A stretch of DNA of 64,000 nt. It comes from Haemonchus contortus. Lineage: Eukaryota > Nematoda > Chromadorea > Rhabditida > Trichostrongylidae. The notes beneath the pieces were generated by a model that ran no database searches, was not told where the DNA came from, and saw only the letters and a list, made by a program, of their open reading frames with translations. Location of the stretch: contig LS997564.1 of assembly GCA_000469685.2 (NCBI GenBank), positions 17,573,615 to 17,637,614 on the forward strand, in the 5' to 3' direction. This document shows, one piece after another, positions 47,601 through 58,900 of the stretch (positions within the stretch are counted from its first letter, which is position 1; every line of letters begins with the position of its first letter). The position numbers were made by a program, and so were the translations under genes.

Positions 47601-48036
47601 AACGTGAACGACCAAGCTTCGGGGCTGAGTCGAAGGAAACACGGGAAGCATTCAAGAGTATCGAGAGAGTAATGAAGAAGACAATAAACATCCGGATCTG
47701 TGATCTTCTCTCCGACACTGCGGTCCTTCCTGCTTTGACGTACACCTCGGAGACTTGGACTCAACGAAAGCAGGGTGAACAACAAGTTGCTCGAGGAAGT
47801 CGGTGAACAGCAGGACGGTGTCATGCTCTTCGAGCATCGCCTGAAGTATTCTAAATCTATCATTGAGTAGAAACTCAGCTGAACCTATGAGGGCTTTACA
47901 TGAAAATTTTAATTTCAGGTCCTTCCGACGTGAATTGAAAGAACTGCTATGCAAATTGATGGTATGGAGGAAGAAGAAAAATGGCTACGGAAATAGGACT
48001 GTGGCGATCTCAATGACACCATTCGTTAAAATATGA
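38649..48036 (+). CDS. Receptor gene B: Srt-like serpentine GPCR, 8 exons
   Basis: Putative plasma-membrane chemoreceptor, 304 codons. Exons: 38649-38750, 38860-39003, 39301-39432, 41432-41540, 42680-42786, 45250-45297, 45353-45507 and 47919-48036. All introns are GT..AG with phases 0,0,0,1,0,0,2, and the spliced frame is open to TGA. Hydrophobic segments lie near residues 13-36, 46-72, 84-110, 127-150, 178-198, 210-233 and 241-264. Marks include [13 protein letters not shown] before TM2, [11 protein letters not shown] at the end of TM3, LSP..W.F after TM4, [17 protein letters not shown] at TM7 and a basic tail [13 protein letters not shown]2 to TM4 recall nematode Srt receptors; the subfamily is not certain. 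Intron 3 holds an RTE insertion and a TTAA-ended element; intron 7 holds a decayed RTE copy. The paralogue is gene C, 4.9 kb downstream. Confidence 0.87.
39454..40442 (-). mobile_element. 5'-truncated RTE-type LINE with 13-bp target duplication
   Basis: Minus-strand 40416-40123 is the RT end: [18 protein letters not shown] and RFVDDIVLI, an intact F/Y-x-DD box. Minus-strand 40126-39443 is the post-RT domain ([45 protein letters not shown]). One frameshift near 40126 separates them. The 13-bp repeat tgttaactgaaat flanks the insertion at 39441-39453 and 40443-40455, so the insertion is fairly young. The 5' endonuclease and most of the RT were never copied. It lies in intron 3 of receptor gene B, antisense to it. 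Confidence 0.9.
40507..41174 (+). mobile_element. TTAA-ended nonautonomous element, copy 2 (668 bp)
   Basis: TTAAAGGCACGGTTT opens it and ...ATACTGTGCCTTTAA closes it. It is the inverse of 4524-5185 over most of its length. It has no transposase frame. It lies in intron 3 of receptor gene B, 50 bp from the RTE insertion. Confidence 0.72.
42787..45249. other. Intron 5 of receptor gene B, unassigned content
   Basis: The 2.46-kb intron has frames at 43237-43446 and 43466-43828. The first has [14 protein letters not shown], which looks like a TM7 motif, but it does not fit the exon series. A lone 'tacagggtgttcc' at 43078 resembles a mariner end, with no partner found. Confidence 0.35.
45580..47815 (+). 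pseudogene. RTE-type LINE copy 2, decayed, in intron 7 of gene B
   Basis: Plus-strand pieces run in RTE order: 5' segment shared with copy 1, endonuclease ([20 protein letters not shown] near 45790; [16 protein letters not shown] at 46040), linker (46690-46900), and RT ([20 protein letters not shown] at 47115-47170; [10 protein letters not shown] at 47285; [13 protein letters not shown] at 47420-47460). Here the RT box FADD is FADI, so it is inactive. The post-RT part has [17 protein letters not shown] (47740-47780), then ends. Many stops and shifts. About 100 bp remain before the gene B exon 8 acceptor. Confidence 0.8.
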
Positions 48037-49540
48037 TAACGGATATGATATTATTAATATGTAAAGTTTATGGCGTTCACCAATTCTGTTGTTAGATCGC
48101 CCTTCACATTCCATATCTGCTTAGAATCGTAACGGGAGTCTCAAAAGGCATATATGGCCTATATAATGCTTGCGGAGTGGCTAGCCATACATGCTTTATT
48201 TTCCGCAGACGAGCCTTGTACCAATCCGCTGACTTGGAGACATAAAAGCCTTCGTTAGCCTAGGCACACGGGTGGTCGAGACTAGAGCCCTGGACTATGC
48301 GTGTGGGATTGTGCGCCCTCGAGGATCCCAACGGATAGCACAAGGGACGCTGACAGGTCGTTAATAGGTACCCCCAAATCGCTCAGCCGGTACACACCCT
48401 AAAGGGATGAGTTTTCATGGAGGCTGTAGAGCTTGCACCATTCACCGGGACGCACAGTTTACACGCAGGCAGCTTACTGTGTTCAGCTGTACGTCGCGCC
48501 ACACGCATTTGGACAGACAGCTCATACAAAAACCCATTCCATGCAACTTTTTGCAACTTCCAAACCCATTCCATTCTTCAACCCTGATTTTACTACCTTG
48601 TTGAAGCCTTGTATTTTTCTGAATATGCCGATTTCCACGCTTCTTTTCCCATTTTTATTGTTACTTTTGCACTGTTCTAGACCATCACTTCTATTATTCA
48701 TCTGAAAATACATACCAATACCAAAACATTAGTTTTAATTGTATCTTCAGGCACCGTTATGGCAATGGCACAACACAAAATGATAAAGCATTCTGTGTTC
48801 GCTTAAAAAAGTAGGACCTGAAAAGCTGCGTACAGCAGTACTCTCAACTGTAATGGGGTCGTAGTTGATCATTCGTAAGTGGGAACGTAAGCCCCTCGCT
48901 TACTCAACGGTATGTGTATCATACAGCAACTACAACGAAGCCCCACGCGAGGGGAATGACCTTGTCCGTTTTAATTTGCTCCTCTTAATTTACTTCTGGA
49001 CCAGTTGAATCGCCCGGCTCTTAGTTGAGGTTCCCTACTCGAAAAGTAGGAAGCAAGTAACATTTTCTCGCCTCGCTACACTAGCACGGCTAGTGTAGCT
49101 CTGCTGAGAAGCAGACTTCAAAAGCAAACAGACACTCCAGCAGAGAGTTGTGGGAGTATCATTTGCAGTCAGGGCGCATTCAGAGACCCCAAAACCGGCT
49201 TAAGTACACATCTAAGGTGTGCGAGTTAATGAGCGTTGTAAAAGCTGTGTAGAGGTTGCAACATACGCACCGGGACCCACACCTTGCTCGCAGGCAGCGC
49301 ATCGCAGCTAGCTGTATGCAACCTCGCACACGTTCGAACAGCTCGTCCAAATATTGTCGATTTCTGTCTTGACCACCTTTGCGCTGTTTTGGACTATCAC
49401 TTTCATTACTCGTTTGAAACTCAATAATCTATAATTATCGTGAACTTTGCCTACAATTGAATGCGAAGCGGATTTTCGTGCTTTTGTTTCTGTATGACTG
49501 GATTGCAAAACTGACATTCATCTCTATATCAAGAATTAGT
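48037..49540. other. Intergenic; repeat-family fragments
   Basis: No coding exon is seen. About 48370-48610 and 49200-49460 carry diverged copies of the family with 'accgggacccac', 'gctagctgtatgcaac' or 'cagctgtacgtcgcg', and 'tcgaacagctcgtcc'. The second ends 'attatcgtgaactttgcct'. Confidence 0.5.
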
Positions 49541-49547
49541 CGGCCAA

Positions 49548-49783
49548 TGGCTGCTTTCATAGTCCGCCGGCCGGCGTGCCGGCGGAGGCAGTGCTAGGGG
49601 GAGGAGGGAGGCAGACAGTGTTAGGCAAACAGTTCACGCCCCTTCGAAGGGTGTTTGTTTTCAGCCCCTAGAAGGGGCGTGGACTGTTTGCCTATCTGTC
49701 TGCCTCCCTCCTCCCCCCTAGCACTGCCTCCGCCGGCACGCCGGCACGCCAGCACGCCGGCCGGCGGACTATGAAAGCAGCCA
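49548..49783. repeat. GC-rich foldback element, copy 1
   Basis: The left arm (tggctgctttcatagtccgc, 'gccggcgtgccggcggaggc', 'agtgctagggggagga') pairs with the right arm ('tcctcccccctagcac', 'gccggcacgccgg', 'gcggactatgaaagcagcca'). The centre is 'tgtttgttttcagcccct'. A related hairpin is at 56964-57233. It would form a nearly continuous 110-bp stem. Confidence 0.85.
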
Positions 49784-50385
49784 ATCAAAGGCACATCAAC
49801 TTGCTTTCATTTATAGCATACCGTAGAGTTCGTAAACAAAAATCTTTTCATTTTTTGTTTCGTGGATTTTTCAAATCGAACCACTCGATACGGTGCTATT
49901 TGATTGCTGTGAGTGTTTTTCAACAAGGCTGGAATAGAAAAGAAGAAATGATTTGTTGTTCGGTTAGCTGAATAGAAATTTCGTGGAAACAGGTGGAAAA
50001 CTTAAATGTCCTTCTGCAGAAGTTATTCAAATATAATAAATAATCGAAAAATTGTACCCCCACCGTTTCTGTCAGGGCAGTGGACCATAAAGGATTTAAC
50101 CAATCAACGCCCCTAAACGCCAGCATAAGTAGAAATTGACTATACCAGAAGCACTTCGCACGAGAATACTTCAGACAACAACACTCCTAATTACAACGCA
50201 GCGAATTTTTCGGATGCTCCTTCTGTAATGTTCAAGCCGAGCGAAGCGAAACAACCGGTCCTAAGCCTGCAATCAAGGCTGTACCGATAGCTTGATTGAA
50301 AATACCGCATAATACTGTTAGGCGAAGGTGTTGCAATGGAAAGTAACTACCACTAAAATTGGTCGGAGATTGAGCTCCAAATCTG

Positions 50386-50773
50386 GGGTCCGGGAACTTC
50401 TCCCCTAACACGGCGTCGCACACGCCGCACCCGCCGCCTATCGCAGGATTGCGATGGAAGATTGGAGCGCGCAATTTGTAAGGTAGGGAGTCCTTTAATT
50501 ATTTGAATTGGCTGGCCGCTCTTTTCAATTCCAATGCGGTCCTGATCGTCGTTTATATAGGAGGAGTCATTTTAATTAATCAAGTCTAATAATCATGAAA
50601 ACTAAAAAGAAAGAGAGGAAAAAACGATGAAATCCAATGAAAAAGCAAGCCAGTCAAGGGAAAATATCGCGTCCTATCGATTGGCGGGAGGCGGGGTGAG
50701 TACGGTGATTGCAGTGACATTCGCCATATGCCGCAAGGGCGAATGCTGCGATAGGGGAGAAGTTCCGCCACCC
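50386..50773 (+). mobile_element. 388-bp MITE with 9-bp target duplication, copy 2
   Basis: Same length, ends and sequence (about 95%) as 15223-15610. The flanking duplication is ccaaatctg at 50377-50385 and 50774-50782, different from copy 1, so these are independent insertions. It lies between receptor genes B and C. Confidence 0.9.
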
Positions 50774-50782
50774 CCAAATCTG

Positions 50783-50990
50783 TACTCCTCTAGCTAACCA
50801 AGCCTTCCAACCTTCTTGGGTTCGGTTGATTTTTATCAGACTTGTTTAGAGGATAAAAGCACTCACTCCTACATTGGTAGGCCACCGCAAAGCCATTGTG
50901 TAGGCCACATACGCATACAAGCGGCTACTACAATTCTGTATGAAAGTCGAATGTATGTCGCAATGTGTGCAGCATCCGAAGAACTTAGTG
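50783..50990 (+). repeat. SINE-like dispersed repeat, copy 2
   Basis: Shares 'ctaaccaagccttccaacct', 'ggccaccgcaa', 'ttgtgtaggccacatacgca' and a 'ctactacaattct' block with 11068-11300. It abuts the right target duplication of the MITE. Confidence 0.6.
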
Positions 50991-50999
50991 ATTAATACC

Positions 51000-52900
51000 A
51001 AGGAGTCTAGACATTAGACGGTGCTGCTACCTATGTGAACAAGCTATTAAATTGTTCGGAGAGTAATCATTATTTTGAGAGCGAATTTTACGAACACATT
51101 CTTGGAAGTTTGAATGCCTTTGTGCGATGTATACTACAGAATCATATTTGCCCTTATGTGGGAGGAAACTGAACAAGCTTCAATCCCAACTGTAATTTTA
51201 TACTCAGTTTGAACATGGAGTGTCAGATGAAGCATTTCGGCCACTTCATTTTTTTACTTCGACCATGACTAAAGACTGCTGATGTTTTCCTTGGTATAGG
51301 TAAAACAACAACAACATAAGATGACAATGTATTTTGTCAGAGTACATCTGAAACTTCCATAACTTTTCGTTCCAGCGATTCATCACTGCAAGATGAGCTG
51401 ACCAGTAGGCATGCATGGATGATGATCTTCTGATGGTGTTAACTTCCTTTTTCATGTAACCCGAATGTAGTAAGGTATTGAGAAGACCAACGCATCCATG
51501 GGAATAGAGAATGTCGAAATCGTCGGACCGATGATAAGGCCAAATGCTCAGTTGCCACATGAATTGAGCGAGATACACTTGACGTCGAGAGAAGGTGTCT
51601 GCGATTTGCGCCTCAAACGCAATGCAGGCCACCCATATATGAAACGAATAGTTGCTGCTATTTAAAGTTGGTATGTTTACGGTAATGTTATTCCCAAACG
51701 ATGATGGCGAATACCGGATGAATCTGCTCGAACGAGTGCAAAGCTGACTTCGTCAAAAGAAGATCTCGCTACTAATTTATTGGAATTTCAAAGGAGTGAT
51801 TGTGGTATAGTTCATGATAAATTTAAATTAATTTAAAGTTCTTCCAAGGAACCAGCATATTAACTTAGACCGCTGACCATTACAATTCGATGAAACGATT
51901 GAAAAATTTTTCGATAATTGGGGTATTGCAAAGCAGTAACGTTGCGCTAAGTTTAGAGGCTAGAACGCATACGTACTATCTTCAAAGCCGCTATCCGAAA
52001 CTACTTATTTCGATCGTTATAGAACTCTTACTTTGGGAAAACCTTCACTGAAAATGAGGATATCAAAGCCTGTAAGGGACAAGTATTTTTCTAACAAAAA
52101 TCAGAAGTTTCATGAGAGAGGAACTATGAAATTATCAGGAGGTTGGCAAAAATAATCAAGCAAAATGGGGTGTATATCATTGATTGAGGCCTTTTCCATA
52201 AGAAATTTCTGTGTAAGGCTTGCGAATCGAATTAATCTCCGAAGAACCTAATACGATTCCCATGTAATGTAATAGTTAGAGGAGTTTCTCTCATGTACTA
52301 TTACGTGCGTTCAGGTTCCAGTAGGAACATGGAGCTTTTGATGCTGCACTTCCACTTTTGACCCGCTGTAGATGCTTGAAAACCATTAATTGTGTATCCT
52401 ACCTTTTTATCTGAAATAATTGCTCCTACACCTACGCACTGTAATTCCAGAAGCCATGTAGATTTGCGCCATCAAAATTATTACGATATTCCAGCGAGTT
52501 GGTATGATCGCCTTCGAAACAATGTCGAGTAGTAATTTGAAGAAGTCAATATAGCTTAGGAACTGAAAACCCGAAAAAATCCTCCAGCGTTTTTTTGGCG
52601 TTTCCCACACAAATGAGTTTCGTGCGAAGTTCGTGAAATTGTGTCTTAGAAAGTAATATAGGAGTTCAAGGAAGTAGAGTGTAGAGACGTGTAGCGAAAA
52701 TTATTCCTGTGAATCTAGAGTCCCATACCTCTATGTGTACACTCATCTCTGAAGTCTTATTCCAATAACTTTATATTTTTTTCAATCAGCTTGCAGGCTT
52801 GTTCCGCTTACTTGCCAGTAGTGACTGCAACATTTGTCCCTGAGCTCGTTGCACTTAGGCAGTAACAAGTTTGCTTTATTATTACGTATGAGTATAGTCG
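51000..52900. other. Intergenic between receptor genes B and C
   Basis: Apart from the 128-codon minus-strand frame at 51246-51632 I see no coding evidence. The sequence is AT-rich without clear repeats. Confidence 0.4.
51246..51632 (-). other. Unrecognised 128-codon ORF
   Basis: Open minus-strand frame from ATG to stop, Trp-, His- and Tyr-rich (FMWQLSIWPYHRSDDFDI; MHAYWSAHLAVMNRWNEKLW). Composition is more protein-like than most frames here, but I cannot place it in a family. It stands alone between two plus-strand receptor genes. It may be a gene remnant. Confidence 0.3.
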
Positions 52901-52914
52901 TACACCTTATCTTC

Positions 52915-52936
52915 AGAAAACAAGAATTTGTAGCCA
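52915..52936 (+). promoter_or_regulatory. Splice acceptor upstream of receptor gene C start
   Basis: Acceptor accttatcttcAG at 52915-52916 leaves a 20-nt leader before ATG 52937. It could be a trans-splice site, as in gene B. Confidence 0.5.
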
Positions 52937-55900
52937 ATGAATTTCACGAATTTGACCGACGAAGACGAATGGTTGGACGATTTTCACCCTGGGCAGATCC
53001 TTGGTGGATTCGTAATCGTTCTTTCAACGGCTCTTCTCATAACACAAGTGCTTTTTATCAGTGTAAGTTAATTCCTTTTCTTACATTCGATATTGTTTAC
53101 ACCATAAAAGATGAGCGTTAATCCTTCAGCGTTAATCATTTTCATTGCCCTTCCCCTTTTATGTTCCACGACGAGTTTGGTACTGATTAGTCGGTCTCGG
53201 AGAGATGTAGGGCTAGTTGGCTTGAGCAGGTATCAATGAAGGATTCGATCTTGGACGTGTGATAACGGGCCACATCCCACCTCCTTCATCGGTTATTTAC
53301 ATTACTTCGAAATAAACAAAAACAACAGTAGAGACAGTCTCTCTAAATGATTGAAACGTGGATAACGCATTCTAAAATCGAATTTGTTTTCTATTGCTAG
53401 GTCATTATGGCAGTTCAGTAGTTTCCACTGATACAGAAGTGCTGGTCAGCACCACAATTATTAGAATAGTAGGTAAACATGATCTGTTTGGATCTCTTTC
53501 CAGCAAAACTAGCCTCAGTGGTAGCGGTCTCAAAGTAATGTTATCTGGACCATTTTTCAATAGATTTCATCTAGTTAACACTGAGAGATGAACAGAAAGC
53601 CTCGAAAATGAGGAATAAATCCTTGGAGTCTATGAAAACGAATTACATATTGTATATACCTTTTTCTATATCGCGAATACAGGGAGGTATACTTGGCTAG
53701 TTGTGAGGAATGCGAAGTGATGTAGCAGCAAGTAGCGAGCACCACCACATGTATGGACTGGGGTTTGAATAGCGGGACAATACTAATCTTTGTCGACCAA
53801 GCCTTTCATTAGCCTCGTCTGGGATGATGATGCACTGATTTGAATCCGGACTGGACATCTCATCTCATTGTACGAACCTACACATCTAACGCTACTACGC
53901 CACTACCATGTTGATTAAAAGGGAATTTTATGTAGGCCCATCCAAAAAGGGTTGATCAATACCGAAAGACTTTAACCTCCATCGCTTCCGTTGTGAATAC
54001 TTGCAATATCTTACCCATTTTTCACTTACACGTTAGCTCATAAGGTTTACTCTGAATACGTTTATGCTTGGAACTGGAGCTCGTTAAGCTTGTCCCGATC
54101 ACTCACTCCCTCATCATCGTTCATTTGATTTCCACTATCGTGCAGAGAATCGAACTCAAACCTGGTACGGCAAAAGGAGTAAAATCAGCTTATCGTCTCA
54201 CCGCATGATTAATCCAGTTTCTTTCGCCGCTCCTCGATATCTTCATTTACCCGAGACTCAATGTTCCAGCAATGCATGCTGGCTTTCAAGACCTTTCTGA
54301 ACCTCTCTGATCTTTCATTTTCTTCTCTACCAATTCCCCTTACAGTATCGGTTGTGCCGATTTTGAACAGGTGAATATTAAAAAATGCGGATTCTCGACT
54401 GACTTTGCGTACACGTTAATGTGCCTGATCACTATAATGGATATTATGCAACTGTCGTTCCACGATATGATCGGTGTCATACTCTGCTTTCAACTACGAC
54501 TTCCATCTTTCATTACGGTGAGGTTCACATACATTTAATAAATTCGAAAGAAGAAGTTCGCTGCTATCACTGGCTATGAAGCCCTCAATATGTTGCAAAA
54601 TCGGAGTTTGAGATAATTAGCTCCACTTTCTGCGGAAGAAGAAGCAGTATTTTCAAAGCTGTAATTGTGCGTATTGACTTCGAGGCACACTTCACCGTAA
54701 CTTCGAAGCATTTAGTTTTGGACGAGTGATGGAAGTGGTACTCCAAAATAGTGCAAAACGGAAGAGAAAATGCGGAAATCAGCGCATGCATAGGAACCTA
54801 ATTCTCCAAAAGAGAGGTAAAATTAGGCGTTGGACGAGAATGTGACGGTAAAAGTTGCGCGGAAAGGGAGCTGCTCAAGCGCGCTCCATTGCATTCAGCT
54901 GGTTGCAGTAAGCGGCTTGCGTACAAGCTGTAGGTTTCGGTACAGATGATGCAACTCTACAGCTTTTACAGTGCTTAAAAACTCGTCTGCCCTGGGTGTG
55001 AATGTTGTGTCAGTTCTGACTTAGCGGTCGCAGGTCGTTGCGCGTGTCCGTCGAAACTAGGTCACGCCGCAGCCGACGCACGCGGCGAGTCGGCCAGCGA
55101 TATTTGACAGACGTCGCAATTGTCACTGGGGCATACGCTTTGCGTTTGGTCCACGGCAGTCAGTTCAAGAAGAAGATAACACAGACAAATGCGAATCATT
55201 TGCTCCAATGACACTTGGTAGTACTGTAATGTCATCTCGAGACCTCAGTGTGATGCATCGCGCGCGAAGTGGGCGGGGTGACCTACTTTCAACGGACACG
55301 CGCAACGGACGTTCTCCAGGGGTCGCAGGTTCATAAAAGGGAGAAATCTCAGAAATCAATTTTGAAGTGAACTGTGCCTTGATTGTTAGCTCTGAATAGA
55401 GTGGATGGTTCTCGAGGTATACATAGGCTGAGTAAGAAATGACGTATAGCACACATTCAAGAACGGAACAAATGTTAGAACCACCAGGTTCAGCAAGTGT
55501 TCTTGGGCTTTTGTCCAAATTTCCATGAACACTTCGTGCATGTAACAAATAATAGAGATCAATAAAAACACCCTTCTTGGGAGTCTCGCAACATTGATAT
55601 CACAGTTAGCGACGGAACTTCATCGATTCCGATGTGCGTCACACAATTTGGGAACATAATATAAGCGCGAAAATGAACCTATGCGTCAAGAACATAGTTC
55701 GTCCGTTAGATTATCAGTCATGGCTACTAAAAGGAAAAAGAGTATAATGATGGTCATGCTATGGAATTGTGCCAAAGAGGTATCATGAAAGGAAGTTCGA
55801 AGCAGAGACCGAGATACGATAAAGTAGAATGTTGCTTGTGTAGAAATTGTACGAAAGTAGTGAAAATAAACAAGTATTTTGATACCATTCCCTCATGTAC

Positions 55901-58900
55901 ATATACTCTCATGGTCACTTTCCATGTTTTAGATAGTTGGGGCCTTTATGGGATCATCGTGGATGGTAATGGCAATAAACAGTGTGCTCCTTTCATTTCA
56001 TCGTCTCGTATGGACCATATGGCCTTTTCAAGCACATTCTATTTTGCCACCTCGATTTTTGAAGGTAAGAACGGCTGATTGCCAACAATCATTTGTTCAT
56101 ATTATAACAAATCCAATTCTGGCGTATTACGTTGCTGCTCGTACTTCGAGTTCCTCAGTATGTAGTTATCCTTTTTGCAAGCATATTCCCTTACCCACGC
56201 ACAGAAACTTCTGAGAATCTCTTGATAGCATCCATTTCTTTGGAAATTGTTCGCAAGAAATAGTTTGTACCAATCAAGCTTTGCGCTATCGTAATAAATG
56301 AAGGGGACTGCGAAGGTGAGAAGCAAATGAAGACCATCGAGAATTAGGAGGTAATCAAGATGGCTACAGAGCGTTTTCAAGAGAGAATGTAAGAAAAAGT
56401 AGGACAGCGAGTTGTGAGAAATCTTTAGAAGAGTATACAAAAAAGAGATGGTTCCTGGTTTAGGGAGACGTCCTTGCGTATATTTCTCTCAGAGTCCTTT
56501 AAAATAGTAAGTGCTCACGATGGCTACTATTAAAACGAACAATCGCTTCCCCCCATTGTGTCAGGTCATTCTGTACAGTAACTATACCTTAGAAACAATA
56601 AAATTCGGAATTCCATCCAAAATAGTGAAAGTGCCCCTAGTTCCAGATAGAAAATCTCATAGAGGTAAAACAAGTGAGTTTGAGTATAAGGTTGCGAAAA
56701 GAATTTTGGTCGACTTTCCAATTCTTTCTAGATTTTTTGTAGGGCCACTCGGAAGGATTTCGTAATATGGTAATATGTTATGGTAGTCAGTTCCCGGACC
56801 TGTACTTGAGTGGGATATACAAACACGCGTGCCGTTGAAAGTGTTTCACAATTATGCCGTCTTCTGTATGGTCAAAGTCCGTCGCAGGCTGTCGTAAATA
56901 ACTGTGATGCATTGTATCTCAGCCCGCGGATACCTGGCTGCCTTCATAGTCCGCCTGCAGGCCGGCGCGCCGGCCGAGGTAGTGCTAGGGGGGGGGGGGG
57001 GGGGGAGGCAGACGGGACCGGTCGACGCGGTCGCTCCACACCCAAACCTACTTGTAGGGCAAATACAATTTGTTTTGATCTTTCTTCTTTGTTTTCAGCC
57101 CTTCAAGGGGCTCGAGCGCGACGCGACGCGTATTTGCCTTACAAGTAGGTTTGGGTGTGGAGCGACCGCGTCGACCGGTCCCGTCTGCCTCCCTCCCCCC
57201 CCCCCCTCCTAGCACTACCTTGGCCGGCACGCCTCGTGGGGAACTATCTCAGGTTAGCCGAGAAGTGGGCTACACTCGACGAAGGTTTTGCTGTGTTATT
57301 GATAAGATTCTCAGGGAAGGCTTCGATTCGAGTAACTTCCTTATGGCTCCACCGTGACCGCCGAGATTAACGCTTTTCAGCTGTAGAGTTTGACCGATGT
57401 GATTCGAAGGAAGCGCCTGCAGGAAGATATGTTTGTCTTTTTTACTGTAGCGCTCTATCGCATGTTAGATGTCTCGTGAGAAAATCGTCAAACGTGGTGG
57501 GAGTGCTGCTCCATCCTCCTTATTCCTCAGATCCTGCTCCGTCCGACTACCACTTCTTTCTTGCTCTGAAGCATCACATTCGCGATAACAAATTTCATGA
57601 TCGCCCAAGACTGAGATTTCTAGCTTTATTGAATCGCGGCGGCCGCAGTTCTAACCCTTAGGAACCAATAATCTACCGAATCGTTGAACATGTTTCGTGG
57701 ATCAAGATGAAGACTATGTTACTGATTAAGATCCTTGTTTGATGAAAATAAGAGTTTCTGAAATGAAGGTCAGAAATTGATCAAAGCTTTTACTCGACCT
57801 GTATTTCTAACCCATCAGCGTTGCCGCAAAGAAGTGAAGGAACGAAGTTCAGCATATAGAGCTAGAAGAAGAGATGCAGGAATAGTTTTGAATGACGATT
57901 TATCCTTTACCTATTCAGGCAATATTAGCTGTGATTTTCCTTATTTATTGTTTGTTGTTGGGTATTATGCTGTCGCCGCTTTCCGAAATGACATTCAGTG
58001 TATACTATATGATGTGGTATTATAATGGAGGTTTGTTTTCGTCGTAATTCCACTTTAAAGTGATAAAACATATCTCATTACTGATCATAGTGTTTGAATC
58101 ATTAAACAATTAATCATTGGATATTTTCTGAAACTAAACACTCTGCCTTCATCCATAGCCATCTTGTTAAGCCTTCTTGAAAACACTTGTCGCACAAAGC
58201 ATATTTGAATCAATGAATGCTACATTTCAATTCCTCCTTTGCTGTTCGTTCAACCATTTTTTTCTCTCTCATTCTTAGAAGTTTGATTTTTGTTTCCATC
58301 CTGAAACTCTTTTCGCATTGAAAATCGGCCGCAGCTCACAATTCTGCACATTGTGAGACAGTAGCTATGCTTTAGAGATCTATGACTATATCGTTGTCAT
58401 CAGTATAATGTCAGAAAAACAATTCCAAAAGTGCGTCTACCTTCGTCAAACCAAGAACTCAAATTGTCGTTTAAGAATTTCCACATCAGCTCAATTTTGC
58501 TTTGAGAACCATGACAGCTGACCACTAAACCTTGTATCACCTCAAACTTCATTTTACAAATTGACTTGAACTTCTCTGTTCATATGCATCAAAACTTCTC
58601 ATCTAATTCCAGACTATCCTTTGAGTTGGGTGAACGATAGGTTGGATAGTCTGAGTAATTACGTTACGCCAGTGGTAAACACACTCCTATCGGCGATATC
58701 GTTCACCGTTTTATTTTGTGTAAGTTGGCAATGAAGCAAACAGAAGACCATTCATAATCTTCTACCGTCACCATTTGTTTCAGAAGAGATCTGCGTGGAG
58801 GAAAAGTTCCGAACTTCGTATTACGCTCCTTGTAAGTTTAAAGAATTGAGGATAGAGGGGATGTGGTCATGCTTCTTTCTGAACTGTGCTTTTGCGCAGG

